Shown piece after piece: positions 20,701 through 29,529 of a stretch of 51,229 nucleotides of DNA. The DNA comes from an uncultured Methylophilaceae bacterium. GTDB lineage: Bacteria > Pseudomonadota > Gammaproteobacteria > Burkholderiales > Methylophilaceae. Every line of letters starts with the position of its first letter. Within the stretch, counting starts at the first letter, position 1. The position numbers were made by a program, and so were the translations under genes. The DNA is taken from assembly GCA_903870995.1 (NCBI GenBank), contig CAIQFD010000002.1, positions 1 to 51,229 on the forward strand. The letters run 5' to 3'. The notes below the pieces were generated by a model that saw only the letters and a list, made by a program, of their open reading frames with translations, did no database searches and was not told the DNA's origin.

Positions 20701-20880
20701 TTCTTCTGGTGAGCGCCCCGTTGACTGCGTAGCAATCAACACTTGCACGTTGGTCACATCAGGAAAAGCATCCACAGAGAGTTTTTTGACAGCAAAAATA
20801 CCTGACACCATCAGTGCCAAGGCAATCACAACAACAACGAGACGCTGCCGAAGCGCGCCGCGAATGATAGATTCAATCAT
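17779..20880 (-). CDS. Heavy-metal efflux RND transporter, CzcA/CusA family
   Basis: 1033-residue inner-membrane proton/metal antiporter forming the pump of a tripartite efflux system. Twelve membrane segments with two large periplasmic loops are evident. The fourth-helix signature reads AIAIGLMVDGSVVVVEN near residue 410. It keeps the proton-relay Asp and Glu but lacks the first Asp of CzcA (DFG), and it has DG rather than the DA of the copper pump CusA. The periplasmic DELLTGVRADVAVKVFG block is of the divalent-metal type. The exact metal cannot be told from sequence. It starts 3 bases after the stop of the fusion-protein gene. Confidence 0.92.
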   Translation of the reverse strand: MIESIIRGALRQRLVVVVIALALMVSGIFAVKKLSVDAFPDVTNVQVLIATQSTGRSPEEMERFVTVPLEISMTGLPGLTEMRSLNKNGLSLITLVFTDETNVFFARQLVMERLTEVMEKMPVGVMPVLGPVSTGLGEVYQYTLDKKTDGTTALTEEELTERRAVQDWVVRPLLRGIPGVAEINSQGGYVKQYQALVNPDRMNYYGLKLQDIYTALARNNGNSGGGVLPHYAEQYLIRGVGLIQDLDDVRGIVLKEQNGVPVYMRDVAEVRLGSEVRVGALIKNGDTESVGGVVMMMRGGNAKEVVSRIKARVEEVNSKGMLPGGLQITPFYDRSELVDAALHTVVKVLIEGIVLVIVVLFLFLGDVRSSLIVVGTLILTPLITFMAMNYYGISANLMSLGGLAIAIGLMVDGSVVVVENAFHQLGHRHGESKIRVVLEAAAEVGTPVLFGVGIIILVFLPLMTLEGMEGKMFAPLALTIAIALFVSLVLSLTLSPVLCSYILKGGSGEDTRLIQAIKRPYLRLLNWSLANEKKTVTSAVAVFVASLIILPFLGMSFIPEMKEGSIVPGINRVPNISLEESIKMESQAMKLIMEQVPGVKSAVSGVGRGESPADPQAQNESTPIVSLKPRNEWPDGWTQDDIAEKMRDVLAKNLPGVQVIMAQPISDRVDELLTGVRADVAVKVFGEDMTLLKTKAEEISKLAQKIDGATEIKIEKVSGQQYLNVVIDRQAIARQGVNASDINDVIETALGGKVATEIFEGQRRFSAAVRYPEDFRNNVEAIGNIMITSPNGARVALRDLAKIEVKDGPAQISRELAKRRIVVGINVKDRDLGGFVAELKKVLDNKLKLSDGYYLEYGGQFENMERAMNHLKIIIPITIGAIFFLLFLLFNSVRYATMIIMVLPFSSIGGILALFVTGEYLSVPASVGFIALWGIAVLNGVVLVSYIRHLRDDGLSQIDAIVKGCQQRFRPVMMTATVAMLALVPFLFATGPGSEIQRPLAIVVIGGLISSTLLTLVVVPTLYRKFEELRLEA

Positions 20881-20883
20881 GGC

Positions 20884-22059
20884 TTACTCCAACTCTTTAC
20901 GTTTACGTTCATTGTTAACATGGAATGCGCCTTCTCCGACAACTACCTCACCCTCTTCAATCCCGTTGACAACAGCAACCATACTTTGGTATTCGCCTCC
21001 TAGTGTGACTTCGCGTAAGCGATATTTATTTGGCGCAACTTGAACGAATACATGATCTTTATCGTTTTCACGCACAACACTCTGCACTGGAATTGCAAGT
21101 TTAGGTAACGGTTTAGATTGCACTAGCATAGATACCAGCATATCTGGCTTGAGGTTTTTTGCACGATTATCGATTTCACTCCGCACCGTCACAGTGCGTG
21201 TTTGTGGGTTAACCACATCACCGACATAAATAAGTTTTCCTTTAATGGCTGATTGATGCAGCGCAGGGACTTCAATATTCACTTCTTGGCCAATTTCAAT
21301 TGAGTCGACTTGACGCTCTGGAACCTCTGCAACCGCCAGCACACGTGAAAGATCTGCTACGACAAATAACTCATCTGCTGGTTGAACCACCTGCCCTAAA
21401 TTAATCTTACGGCTAATTACAGTGCCAGAAATCCTGGCTGAAACAGTACTAAAAGAGTGCATCTGAGCAGCTTTAGATAACTTTGCAACACTCTGGGCTG
21501 ACATACCTAATACTTGCAATTGATCAGCTGCCGCATTCAACTCTGCCTGGGCAGCGCTTAGTTCTGATTCACGTCGTTGCAGTTCCGCTTTACTAATGAC
21601 ATCAGCATCGAGCAAAACACGAGCACGTTCCACCGCTTTGCTTTGCAAATCGATTTGCTGTAACGCCTTAATGTAAACCAATTGATTTTGAGCAAGCTCC
21701 GTACTATTTAAAGAAGCAAGCGCCTGCCCCTGCTTAACTGACTGGCCAAGGACAGCCTCAATCTCTGTGATGCGACCAGTGACTGGCGCACCAATACGCG
21801 CAATCCGTTGCTCATCCACTTGAACGCTACCAGGAATACGCAATACCTCACGAATCTCCGCCTGGCCTACCTTAACCAATTGCACTTTTCCTTGTAATAC
21901 TGCACTCAATTCGACCAAATTAGGGTCTTCTGCTTTTTTAGCAGCTTGAGGTGTTTCATTTGAAGCTTTACAGGCGACCAGCGCCAATCCCAAACATAGC
22001 ATCGACAATGTTCTACACTGCGTCATCCATACATTTTTATTTTTAAATTGTGTTGCCAT
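20884..22059 (-). CDS. RND efflux membrane fusion protein, CzcB/CusB family (lipoprotein)
   Basis: Periplasmic adaptor connecting the CzcA-type pump to the outer-membrane channel. The 391 residues start with a basic N-terminus and hydrophobic stretch ending in the lipobox LVAC (Cys30), so the mature protein is probably lipid-anchored. Starts at Met12 or Met20 are alternatives. Next come a barrel/lipoyl region (GSVQVDEQRIARIGAPVTGR), a helical hairpin at about residues 105-190, a second lipoyl half with RISGTVISRKINLGQVV, and a beta-barrel domain. No His-rich metal-binding extension is visible. It is the second gene of the operon, 34 bases after the channel gene. Confidence 0.92.
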   Translation of the reverse strand: MATQFKNKNVWMTQCRTLSMLCLGLALVACKASNETPQAAKKAEDPNLVELSAVLQGKVQLVKVGQAEIREVLRIPGSVQVDEQRIARIGAPVTGRITEIEAVLGQSVKQGQALASLNSTELAQNQLVYIKALQQIDLQSKAVERARVLLDADVISKAELQRRESELSAAQAELNAAADQLQVLGMSAQSVAKLSKAAQMHSFSTVSARISGTVISRKINLGQVVQPADELFVVADLSRVLAVAEVPERQVDSIEIGQEVNIEVPALHQSAIKGKLIYVGDVVNPQTRTVTVRSEIDNRAKNLKPDMLVSMLVQSKPLPKLAIPVQSVVRENDKDHVFVQVAPNKYRLREVTLGGEYQSMVAVVNGIEEGEVVVGEGAFHVNNERKRKELE

Positions 22060-22093
22060 CTTTAAACATCCTTATTCATTATTTTTTATATGA

Positions 22094-23356
22094 TTAATTG
22101 GTCGGCAATAACTCTGCACCTAGCAAACGTTCAATTTCAAGCATGGTGCTCACGTAATCAAATTTTGCGGTCAGATAATCTTTTTTAACGGCACGATAAG
22201 TCCGCTGCGCATCCAAGTATTCTAAAATTCCGCGCTCACCAAAGCGGTAAGCTGACTCGGCAACTCTCAATACCGACTCAGCCTGTTTTAACAGTCCGTG
22301 TTCGAATGCCCTAAGTTGATTTTGGGCAATCACATAACGTTGATATGCCGACTCCAAATCACGATTTAGCGCTAGCTCTCTATCGCTCAGCACCGCTTGT
22401 ACTTGACGGACATTAGCAGCAGCCTCGGCAATTTGGCCTTGGCGCTGAGTCCACAGAGGAAGCGGAACGGCCAAGCCTAAACGAAAACTAGTCAAATCGG
22501 GATCCTGCTCAATCCCTGCCTTTATCGTTACGCCTGGATTACGGAGGTTTTCTTCAAGCCTTAATTTTGCATCCGCAGTTTGCGATGCAGCACGTACCTG
22601 TTTCAATTGGGGGCTTTGTGCTACCTGATCACGAAGAGATTGGATCGTTGGCAATGTTTGAGTAAGCGGCAATTCGCCTTGGAGGGAATAATCCGCAGGC
22701 ATTGAAATACCAACAAAGCCCTGTAAGTAAGCTTTAGCCTCAACGATACGAACAAAAGCAGCCTGATAATCACGTTCAGCAGCCAAGGCCTCTGTATCCG
22801 CTTTAATCAGCTCGTAACGTGGAGACTCGCCAATATCGACCCGTAATTTCACACGCTCACGAATCTGTTGTAATAAATTTCTATCCTCTTCAACCAAGCG
22901 CAAGGCTTCTTGCCTTTGTAGCACATCATAAAACGCCTGTTTAACCCGAGAGCGCAATTCGATTTGATTGATCTCTGTATTAACGCCAGCAAATTTTACA
23001 TTCGACTCAGCAATCTCTTTACGCGCAGTTCTCACATCCGAAAATTCTAATGGTTGCGATAATGCAACGCCCCAATTATTACGCGTTTCATTGGTGCCAG
23101 AGCGATATCGACTAGGCCCTGCACCCATTTCAATTTCAGGATTCATGAAAGATTTGGCCGTGGTAACACTGGCTACGGCAGCATCCTCTTGCGCCTTAGT
23201 CGCGCGCACACTAGGGTGGTCCTTAAACGCAACATCAATTACTTGCTGTAAGGTATAGCTTGAATCAGCGTAAGCAAATGTTTTAGCTGTCAACATGAGT
23301 AGAACCGCTAATCTTTTTAATGTACTTTTGGTGAACATCGTTGTATTTACACTCAT
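22094..23356 (-). CDS. Outer membrane efflux channel, TolC/CzcC family
   Basis: Outer-membrane component of the tripartite metal efflux system. The 420-residue protein has a signal peptide with likely cleavage after TFAYA. It carries two related outer-membrane-factor repeats, each with long helices: the first starts around YTLQQVIDVAFKDHPSVRATKAQ, split by hydrophobic and charged heptads, and the second around AQSPQLKQVRAASQTADAKL. The sequence NPGVTIKAGIEQDPD before the second beta segment is typical of CzcC-like proteins. It is the first gene of the pump operon. The 151 bases upstream separate it from a small membrane-protein gene on the same strand. Confidence 0.92.
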   Translation of the reverse strand: MSVNTTMFTKSTLKRLAVLLMLTAKTFAYADSSYTLQQVIDVAFKDHPSVRATKAQEDAAVASVTTAKSFMNPEIEMGAGPSRYRSGTNETRNNWGVALSQPLEFSDVRTARKEIAESNVKFAGVNTEINQIELRSRVKQAFYDVLQRQEALRLVEEDRNLLQQIRERVKLRVDIGESPRYELIKADTEALAAERDYQAAFVRIVEAKAYLQGFVGISMPADYSLQGELPLTQTLPTIQSLRDQVAQSPQLKQVRAASQTADAKLRLEENLRNPGVTIKAGIEQDPDLTSFRLGLAVPLPLWTQRQGQIAEAAANVRQVQAVLSDRELALNRDLESAYQRYVIAQNQLRAFEHGLLKQAESVLRVAESAYRFGERGILEYLDAQRTYRAVKKDYLTAKFDYVSTMLEIERLLGAELLPTN

Positions 23357-23507
23357 CTGTTTTTTTCATTCCATCAACAAAGCTTGTTTAATGACTTTTA
23401 CCAACTGCAGTTCAGCTGATAAATAATAAAATGCGAAAAAATTTAATCGGCGCAACCTGATTTGCATAAAGCAATAGTCACGCCAGATAGTTAGCGCAAT
23501 TGAACGA

Positions 23508-23795
23508 TTAAAACGATGGCGGCCTTTTGGGCGGAGAAATAATCGGCGGGGAATAATGCCGACTAAAAAAAACAGGCAGAACTAAAAAAAGGACTGGAAG
23601 AAAAGTTGCGATGGGGATAAGAATCAAATCATCACTAGCGTTAAGGGCATCATCAACATCCGCTTCTTCAGAAAGCACATCATGGACGCTCGGCACCTCA
23701 AAAGTGATTTGATAGCTTTGCACCGCGGTTTTGCTGAATAAGCAAAAACACAATGCTAGTCCAATCAATATTGTTGTGATATTTCGAAGTGTCAT
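23508..23795 (-). CDS. Small membrane protein upstream of the metal efflux operon
   Basis: 95 residues when started at the ATG at 23795; the frame stays open to 23834, but the longer start adds a second, less likely N-terminus. It has an N-terminal signal-like hydrophobic stretch (NITTILIGLALCFCLFS), an acidic middle (DVLSEEADVDDALNASDD) and a second hydrophobic segment (LILIPIATFLPVLFLVLP). The proline-rich basic tail ends PPKRPPSF. No family is recognised. Its place directly upstream of the czcC-like gene recalls czcI of other metal-resistance operons, but it lacks a His-rich motif and the likeness may be positional only. Confidence 0.6.
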   Translation of the reverse strand: MTLRNITTILIGLALCFCLFSKTAVQSYQITFEVPSVHDVLSEEADVDDALNASDDLILIPIATFLPVLFLVLPVFFSRHYSPPIISPPKRPPSF

Positions 23796-23873
23796 CAGCT
23801 TAATTCTAATCACAAAAACAAAATTTGCATACAAATCAAAATATTTAACCTTAAGGTAATTTTGATCCCTCGC

Positions 23874-25238
23874 TCAAACACTCCGCCAAGTCGTGCCATG
23901 CGGACCGTCTTCCAAGACAATCCCTTGAGCTAATAGTTCTTGGCGTATACGATCAGCGTCAGCAAAGTTTTTAGCTTTTTTAGCATCCGCACGTGCAGTG
24001 ATTTGCGATTCAATCGCTGCTGCATCAAGGCCCTCCGCTGAACCGCTTTGCATAAACTCCTCTGGGCTACGCTCAAGCAAACCAAGGATATTGGCCAATC
24101 CTTTTAATTGCGAAGCAACAGCAGAATCGCCTGACTTATTCAATGTATTCGCTAAATCAAACAGTACAGCAACCGCCTCTGGCGTATTAAAGTCATCGTC
24201 CATGGCAGCTTTAAAAGCTTGATAAGAGGTAGCATTTTGATCCACCTCAGCAGTTCCATCAACCCCACGCAATGCGGTATAAAGCCTTGTCAACGCTTGC
24301 TTTGCATCATCCAAATGCTTATCTGAATAATTGAGCGGACTACGATAATGTGCTCGCAAAATAAAGAATCGGACCACTTCAGCGTCGTACTTTTTCAACA
24401 CATCCCGAATGGTAAAAAAGTTGCCCAAGGACTTAGACATCTTTTCATCATCAACCCGCACAAATCCGTTATGCATCCAATAGTTGACGAAAGTACAGTC
24501 GTTCGCCGCTTCTGATTGGGCGATTTCATTTTCATGATGCGGGAATTGCAAATCCTGGCCACCACCGTGGATGTCAAAATGTTTGCCTAAATGACACGCG
24601 CCCATCACTGAGCACTCGATATGCCAACCTGGACGTCCCTTGCCCCAAGGAGAATCCCAGCTAGGTTCATTTGGCTTGACCGACTTCCAAAGCACAAAGT
24701 CCATCGGGTCACGTTTGAAAGTATCCACCTCAACACGCTCACCAGCGCGTAAGTCCTCTAAAGACTTGCCAGAGAGCTTGCCGTAAGTAGCAAAGCTATT
24801 CACGGAGTAGAACACATCGCCATTTTTAGCATGATAGGCGTGGTCTTTGGCAATTAGCGCGGAAATCATCTCTATCATGCCATCTACGTGAGCTGTGGCA
24901 CGAGGTTCGATATCGGGACGAAGCACGCCAAGCAAGGCCGAGTCTTCATCCATCGCATCAATGAACCGCTGCGTCAGTACGCTAATATCCTCACCATTTT
25001 CGTTGGCGCGCTTAATAATTTTATCGTCAATATCGGTAATATTGCGGACGTAAGTCACATCAAGGCCCGAGGCTCTTAACCAGCGGCTTACCATGTCGAA
25101 TACGACCATCACACGGGCATGGCCAAGATGACAAAAGTCATACACGGTCATTCCACAGACGTACATACTGACTTTGCCAGCCACCATCGGGACAAACGTT
25201 TGTTTTTCGCGTGCGAGTGTATTGTAGATTTTGAGCAT
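23874..25238 (-). CDS. cysS: Cysteinyl-tRNA synthetase
   Basis: Charges tRNA-Cys. The 454-residue class I synthetase shows the zinc-binding cysteine and HIGH-like motif in [18 protein letters not shown]. The central GWHIECSVM with further zinc ligands, [11 protein letters not shown] and the KMSKS signature ([10 protein letters not shown]) are all present. The C-terminal DALR/anticodon region ends in GTTWRSV, typical of CysS. It is transcribed alone on the minus strand, divergent from the TPR gene with 168 bases between. Confidence 0.98.
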   Translation of the reverse strand: MLKIYNTLAREKQTFVPMVAGKVSMYVCGMTVYDFCHLGHARVMVVFDMVSRWLRASGLDVTYVRNITDIDDKIIKRANENGEDISVLTQRFIDAMDEDSALLGVLRPDIEPRATAHVDGMIEMISALIAKDHAYHAKNGDVFYSVNSFATYGKLSGKSLEDLRAGERVEVDTFKRDPMDFVLWKSVKPNEPSWDSPWGKGRPGWHIECSVMGACHLGKHFDIHGGGQDLQFPHHENEIAQSEAANDCTFVNYWMHNGFVRVDDEKMSKSLGNFFTIRDVLKKYDAEVVRFFILRAHYRSPLNYSDKHLDDAKQALTRLYTALRGVDGTAEVDQNATSYQAFKAAMDDDFNTPEAVAVLFDLANTLNKSGDSAVASQLKGLANILGLLERSPEEFMQSGSAEGLDAAAIESQITARADAKKAKNFADADRIRQELLAQGIVLEDGPHGTTWRSV

Positions 25239-25406
25239 GTGATTTTGACTAAAACTGAGTGCTTTTTATGGCTTAAATAATACGCCCTGAAGAGATATCA
25301 CTTAAATGTCTAAATAAATATGGTTTATTGTGCTGCGCTAGTAGAGCTAAGACGGGGTTTTTGATAGAATCAAGCACCTCATCAAACTGCGAAAAAGTAT
25401 ATCACA

Positions 25407-26405
25407 ATGGTTATATCGCGCGCTTTATCAATTCGTTTACTGTTACTGCTCACACTAAGCCTCTCGCCGTTGGCAAATGCAGACGACCTCAAAGACATCG
25501 CACAACAGGCAAGCCAAGGCCAACAAGCTGCTGCTATGGAACGAATTAATAGCCATATCAACGCAAATCCGAATGATGTACAAGCACTTTTTATGCGCGG
25601 CGTCATGTTGGCTGAGCAAGGCAAAAAAGACGATGCAATTAAGGCTTTTGCAGACATTACTCAACGCTTCCCTGCACTACCTGAGCCGTACAACAATTTG
25701 GCTGTGCTTTATGCAGACCAAGGCCAGTTCGACAAAGCCAAACAAGCGCTAGAAAATGCAATTAAAACGCACCCAAGCTATGCCACTGCACACGAAAATC
25801 TTGGCGACATTTATGCCAAGATGGCCTCTGAAGCCTATGGCAAAGCTTTACAGTTAGACACAGGCAACGCACGTACACAAAATAAGCTGTTGCTGATTAA
25901 AGACTTATTTAGTGCAAATGGCAAAACTGGCTTAGCAGCAAGTACAAAACCTGGCCACATCAACACCACCACCCTTCCTGTGACTGCTGAATCGGTTTCA
26001 ATAATCAAAGAGCCTGCAAAAGCAAGTAGCAAACCTGAACCTAGCAACGACACGGCGAATGACGACAATCAATCTGTCGTGAATAGTGTCAATAAATGGG
26101 CTAGTGCTTGGTCAAACAAAAACATTGAAGCTTATTTAGATGCTTATGCTGACTCATTCAAAGCCCCAGACGGACAAAGCCGTAAAGAATGGGAAAAAAC
26201 CCGCCGCGAACGCATCAACAAGCCAGGTAGAATCGAGGTTTCTGTTTCAAATATTAATGTGCATTTAGAAGACAGTAAGCATGCAAAAGCAAGCTTCAAA
26301 CAAAGCTATCACTCTGGTAGCTTGTCGCAAAAGACTTCTAAGACTTTGTTTTTTGTTCTATCAAACGGCAAATGGCTAATCGAACAAGAGAAAGCCAACC
26401 ATTAA
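25407..26405 (+). CDS. Exported TPR protein with C-terminal NTF2-like domain
   Basis: 332-residue periplasmic protein. A signal peptide (cleavage near ANA-DD) is followed by about four tetratricopeptide repeats between residues 30 and 155, for example ALFMRGVMLAEQGKKDDAIK and PYNNLAVLYADQGQFDKAKQ. A Ser/Thr/Lys-rich linker leads to a C-terminal domain of about 110 residues (NKWASAWSNKNIEAYLDAYADSF onward, in two blocks) of the NTF2/SnoaL-like kind. The same domain ends the L,D-transpeptidase encoded 4 bases downstream, so the two probably work on the same cell-wall process. Function of the TPR protein is unknown; a scaffold is plausible. Confidence 0.82.
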   Translation: MVISRALSIRLLLLLTLSLSPLANADDLKDIAQQASQGQQAAAMERINSHINANPNDVQALFMRGVMLAEQGKKDDAIKAFADITQRFPALPEPYNNLAVLYADQGQFDKAKQALENAIKTHPSYATAHENLGDIYAKMASEAYGKALQLDTGNARTQNKLLLIKDLFSANGKTGLAASTKPGHINTTTLPVTAESVSIIKEPAKASSKPEPSNDTANDDNQSVVNSVNKWASAWSNKNIEAYLDAYADSFKAPDGQSRKEWEKTRRERINKPGRIEVSVSNINVHLEDSKHAKASFKQSYHSGSLSQKTSKTLFFVLSNGKWLIEQEKANH

Positions 26406-26409
26406 CTTC

Positions 26410-27669
26410 ATGTCTATTGCTAGCATCATGAATTTCTTCAGCCGACATCCAAAAATAAAATTCAAGTTCTGTACTGTCATCACGCTTTTTTTGGTGGCCG
26501 TACTTCCTTGGAATGCAACGGCATTAAATAGCCCTGAAGTCAGCGTACTTCAACGCTCAAATATTTTTGCCTCTAACAAAACTGAAGATCTAATTGTCAA
26601 AAGCTTAATGGCTATTTCATCTGGGGAAATTCAAACTGCTTTAGATACCTTAGACCAAGTGCTAGCAACCACCCCCAACTTCAAACTCGCTCAGTTGGTT
26701 AAAGGTGATTTACTCATGGCGCGGGCTCTACAATTTCAAGACTTTGGCTCACCAAACCCAAATTCGGAAGATGTCGTTGGCTATCGCGATGAGGCTCGCA
26801 AGAGAATTGAGCGTTATTTAGCAAAAGACACCGGTAATTTCACGCCGGAACCTATTTGGCAGCTCGACCGCTCACAACCTTACGTTGTGGTTGTTGATGC
26901 AGACAAATCACGTTTATTTGTCTATAAAAATGAAAATGGCATGCCAAAATATGACGCTGACTTTTACGTCACTTTAGGAAAAAATGGCAGCGAAAAGAAA
27001 TATGCCGGCGACAAAAGAACACCACTAGGCGTTTACTTCACCTCAACCAAGCTGCCACAAAAACTCGCGGACATGTACGGCGATGCAGCTTACCCACTTA
27101 GCTACCCAAACGAATGGGATAAGCGCCAAGGGAAAACGGGCAGTGGAATTTGGCTACACGGAACAGCACACGACACCTACAGCCGAGCCCCTCAATCCAG
27201 TGATGGATGTGTCGTACTCTCCAATCAGGATCTCAACACACTCACCCCTATTTTGCAGCAAGGAAATGTACCCGTCATTGTAGCTAAAGGCATGGAGTGG
27301 CTTAGCGCAAACCAAACGCCAAAAGACAGACAAGCTCTATTAGATGCTGTAGAAAACTGGCGCAAAGATTGGGAGTCCCAAGAAACTGATGCTTATCTCA
27401 ATCATTACGCAAGCTCATTCTCCAATGGTAGTTTAGACTTTAATCACTGGGCAGAAGAAAAGCGCCGCATTCAAGCGAACAAACCTAGCGTAGACATTAA
27501 ATTATCAAGTGTCAGCATATTGCGTTACCCGAATAGCCCACTGCCCATGGCAGTTGTGACGTTCAATCAAACATTCCGAAGTAATGCACTTGATAGCCAA
27601 ATGCGTAAACGCCAATATTGGGTTTTTGAAAATCAGCAATGGAAGATTATTTACGAAGGCGCAGCCTAA
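26410..27669 (+). CDS. L,D-transpeptidase (YkuD family) with C-terminal NTF2-like domain
   Basis: 419-residue exported cell-wall enzyme. An N-terminal membrane/signal segment (residues about 16-38) is followed by a helical, TPR-like stretch. The YkuD catalytic domain, at about residues 155-290, begins PYVVVVDADKSRLFVYKNE and contains His250 in WLHGTAHD and the nucleophile Cys267 in SDGCVVLSNQDL. The domain from about residue 310 to the end resembles that of the upstream TPR protein (WRKDWESQETDAYLNHYASSF). Enzymes of this family form 3-3 peptidoglycan crosslinks, tether lipoproteins, or (as reported for Cds6-like members) act in envelope processes; which applies here is not visible. Confidence 0.88.
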   Translation: MSIASIMNFFSRHPKIKFKFCTVITLFLVAVLPWNATALNSPEVSVLQRSNIFASNKTEDLIVKSLMAISSGEIQTALDTLDQVLATTPNFKLAQLVKGDLLMARALQFQDFGSPNPNSEDVVGYRDEARKRIERYLAKDTGNFTPEPIWQLDRSQPYVVVVDADKSRLFVYKNENGMPKYDADFYVTLGKNGSEKKYAGDKRTPLGVYFTSTKLPQKLADMYGDAAYPLSYPNEWDKRQGKTGSGIWLHGTAHDTYSRAPQSSDGCVVLSNQDLNTLTPILQQGNVPVIVAKGMEWLSANQTPKDRQALLDAVENWRKDWESQETDAYLNHYASSFSNGSLDFNHWAEEKRRIQANKPSVDIKLSSVSILRYPNSPLPMAVVTFNQTFRSNALDSQMRKRQYWVFENQQWKIIYEGAA

Positions 27670-27723
27670 GGGCACATTGAATTAGTTTTTTATATCTTTG
27701 ACTTAAATTTAGAGGAAAATAAC

Positions 27724-28215
27724 GTGGTTAAATTACATACAAACTTTGGTGAATTCACAATTGATTTAGATGCGGAAAAAGCGCCTATTACCGTCGCTAA
27801 TTTTCTAGCTTACGTTGAAAGCGGCTTTTACAACAACACTATTTTTCATCGTGTCATTGATGGCTTCATGATTCAAGGCGGCGGATTCACTGCCGAAATG
27901 TCACAAAAAAATACCGAGCCAACCATTAAAAATGAAGCTAACAATGGTCTAAAAAATAAGACTTACACAATCGCGATGGCGAGAACACCTGCACCAGATT
28001 CAGCAAGCAGCCAGTTCTTCATCAACGTTGCTGATAACGATTTCTTGAACTTCTCAGCGCCAACATCTCAAGGCTGGGGTTACTGTGTATTTGGTAAAGT
28101 TGTTGCTGGCACTGAAGTCATCGATAAAATCGCTAAAGTCAAAACGGGCAGCAAAAGTGGCCATCAAGACGTTCCAACGGAAAGCGTGATTATCGAACGC
28201 GCTGAAGTTTGCTAA
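27724..28215 (+). CDS. ppiB: Peptidyl-prolyl cis-trans isomerase (cyclophilin), cytoplasmic
   Basis: 163-residue cyclophilin, without signal peptide, so of the cytoplasmic PpiB type. Motifs include [15 protein letters not shown] (active-site Arg and Gln), SSQFFIN and [10 protein letters not shown]. Translation starts at a GTG, preceded by a good ribosome-binding site AGAGGAAA about 9 bases upstream; no ATG in frame gives a better start. It lies 54 bases after the L,D-transpeptidase gene and 22 bases before lpxH; a ppiB-lpxH pair is common in proteobacteria. Confidence 0.95.
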   Translation: MVKLHTNFGEFTIDLDAEKAPITVANFLAYVESGFYNNTIFHRVIDGFMIQGGGFTAEMSQKNTEPTIKNEANNGLKNKTYTIAMARTPAPDSASSQFFINVADNDFLNFSAPTSQGWGYCVFGKVVAGTEVIDKIAKVKTGSKSGHQDVPTESVIIERAEVC

Positions 28216-28237
28216 TCAAGCTTTTTAGGACGTCAAA

Positions 28238-28990
28238 ATGACTAATCTCGGAAATGCAGTAAGCCATAGCTTATTCATTTCCGATTTGCATTTATGCGCT
28301 TCGCGCCCCGCCATCACAAGTGCATTTTTAAAGTTTCTTCAAAATATCGCAAACAAAGCTGAACAGTTATTCATTCTTGGCGACTTATTTGAATACTGGG
28401 CTGGTGACGATGACTTAAACCATGCTGATCATGCAGTCATAATTAGTGCAATTAAAACACTCAGCAACAGTGGCACTCAGGTATTTTTTATCCACGGTAA
28501 CCGTGACTTTTTAATTGGTCAGCAATTTGCAGCCGCCACTGGCGCCAAATTACTCAAAGACCCAAGTGAAGTTAATCTTTATGGCAAACGCATCATGATT
28601 AGCCACGGCGATGAGTTATGCACGGATGACTCACGGTACCAAGCATTTAGATTACAAGTGCGTTCACCAGAGTGGCAACAGGATTTTCTATCGCATCCAC
28701 TTAGCGCCCGAAAAGCACAAATTGAAGTACTTAGATTACAAAGTGAACAAGAAAAGTCGAATAAATCGCTAGAAATTATGGATGTGAACGAAGCGGCAGT
28801 ACGTGCACTTTTACGTCATCACGCATATCCCGAACTATTCATTCACGGACATACACACAGACCAAACACTCACAACATTGAAATAGATGGTCACCATTGT
28901 CAGCGGATTGTTTTAGGCGATTGGTACGAACAGGGAAGCTGTTTACGGTTAGACGAGAACGGTATTTATCACCAAGCAATTTCATTCTAG
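28238..28990 (+). CDS. lpxH: UDP-2,3-diacylglucosamine diphosphatase
   Basis: Peripheral inner-membrane enzyme of lipid A synthesis; hydrolyses UDP-diacylglucosamine to lipid X. The 250-residue protein shows the full set of calcineurin-like metallophosphoesterase motifs: SDLHLCASRP, GDLFEYW, HGNRDFLIG, SHGDELCTDD and HGHTHRP. The GDLFEYWAGDDD context is specific to LpxH. It lies downstream of ppiB and is followed after 23 bases by a bidirectional hairpin terminator shared with convergent nusB. Confidence 0.96.
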   Translation: MTNLGNAVSHSLFISDLHLCASRPAITSAFLKFLQNIANKAEQLFILGDLFEYWAGDDDLNHADHAVIISAIKTLSNSGTQVFFIHGNRDFLIGQQFAAATGAKLLKDPSEVNLYGKRIMISHGDELCTDDSRYQAFRLQVRSPEWQQDFLSHPLSARKAQIEVLRLQSEQEKSNKSLEIMDVNEAAVRALLRHHAYPELFIHGHTHRPNTHNIEIDGHHCQRIVLGDWYEQGSCLRLDENGIYHQAISF

Positions 28991-29013
28991 ATAACTAAAA
29001 AAGTTACAACAAT

Positions 29014-29043
29014 AAAAAAGCCAAGCATTTGCTTAGCTTTTTT
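29014..29043. terminator. Bidirectional intrinsic terminator between lpxH and nusB
   Basis: The hairpin has AAAAAAGC/GCTTTTTT outer and AAGC/GCTT inner arms, one mismatch between them and a 4-base ATTT loop. It is flanked by A and T runs on both sides, so it can end transcription from either strand. It lies between the convergent ends of lpxH (+) and nusB (-). Confidence 0.85.
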
Positions 29044-29073
29044 ATTTGGCCTCACTTCACTGCTCACACTAAT

Positions 29074-29529
29074 TTAGCGTTTAACTTCAGAGGGCCTCGC
29101 TTCAGCAGCTAATTTATCTAGCACGCCGTTGACGTATTTATGTCCATCAGTACCACCATAGAGCTTTGCCAACTCGACGCCTTCATTAATCGCAACGCGG
29201 TATGGAATGCTGACATCAAAAATCAACTCATAAGCTGAAATCAGTAAAATCGCATGCTCAATTGGGCTTAATTCAGCAATTGTTCTATCCAAGAACTTAG
29301 TGATCCGAGCATCTAACTCTTGAATTTGGTCGTAAACACCTTCTAACAATGCCCTAAAATAGGCTTCATCAGCGCGTGCAAAATCTGCTTCGTCTGCCAT
29401 TTCACGTACAATCAAACGGAGTTCTTTTGGGCTCAACAAGTATTGATACAAGCCCTTTAAAACAAGCTCGCGAGATTTACGTCGATTACCTGCTGGCTTA
29501 TTGGAATTTGTTTTTTGATTGTCGCTCAT
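29074..29529 (-). CDS. nusB: Transcription antitermination factor NusB
   Basis: All-helical RNA-binding protein that joins NusE in rRNA antitermination complexes. The 151 residues contain [18 protein letters not shown] at the N-terminus and the family block [19 protein letters not shown], followed by [19 protein letters not shown]. ribH lies immediately upstream with a 4-base overlap, the standard ribH-nusB arrangement. Confidence 0.97.
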   Translation of the reverse strand: MSDNQKTNSNKPAGNRRKSRELVLKGLYQYLLSPKELRLIVREMADEADFARADEAYFRALLEGVYDQIQELDARITKFLDRTIAELSPIEHAILLISAYELIFDVSIPYRVAINEGVELAKLYGGTDGHKYVNGVLDKLAAEARPSEVKR

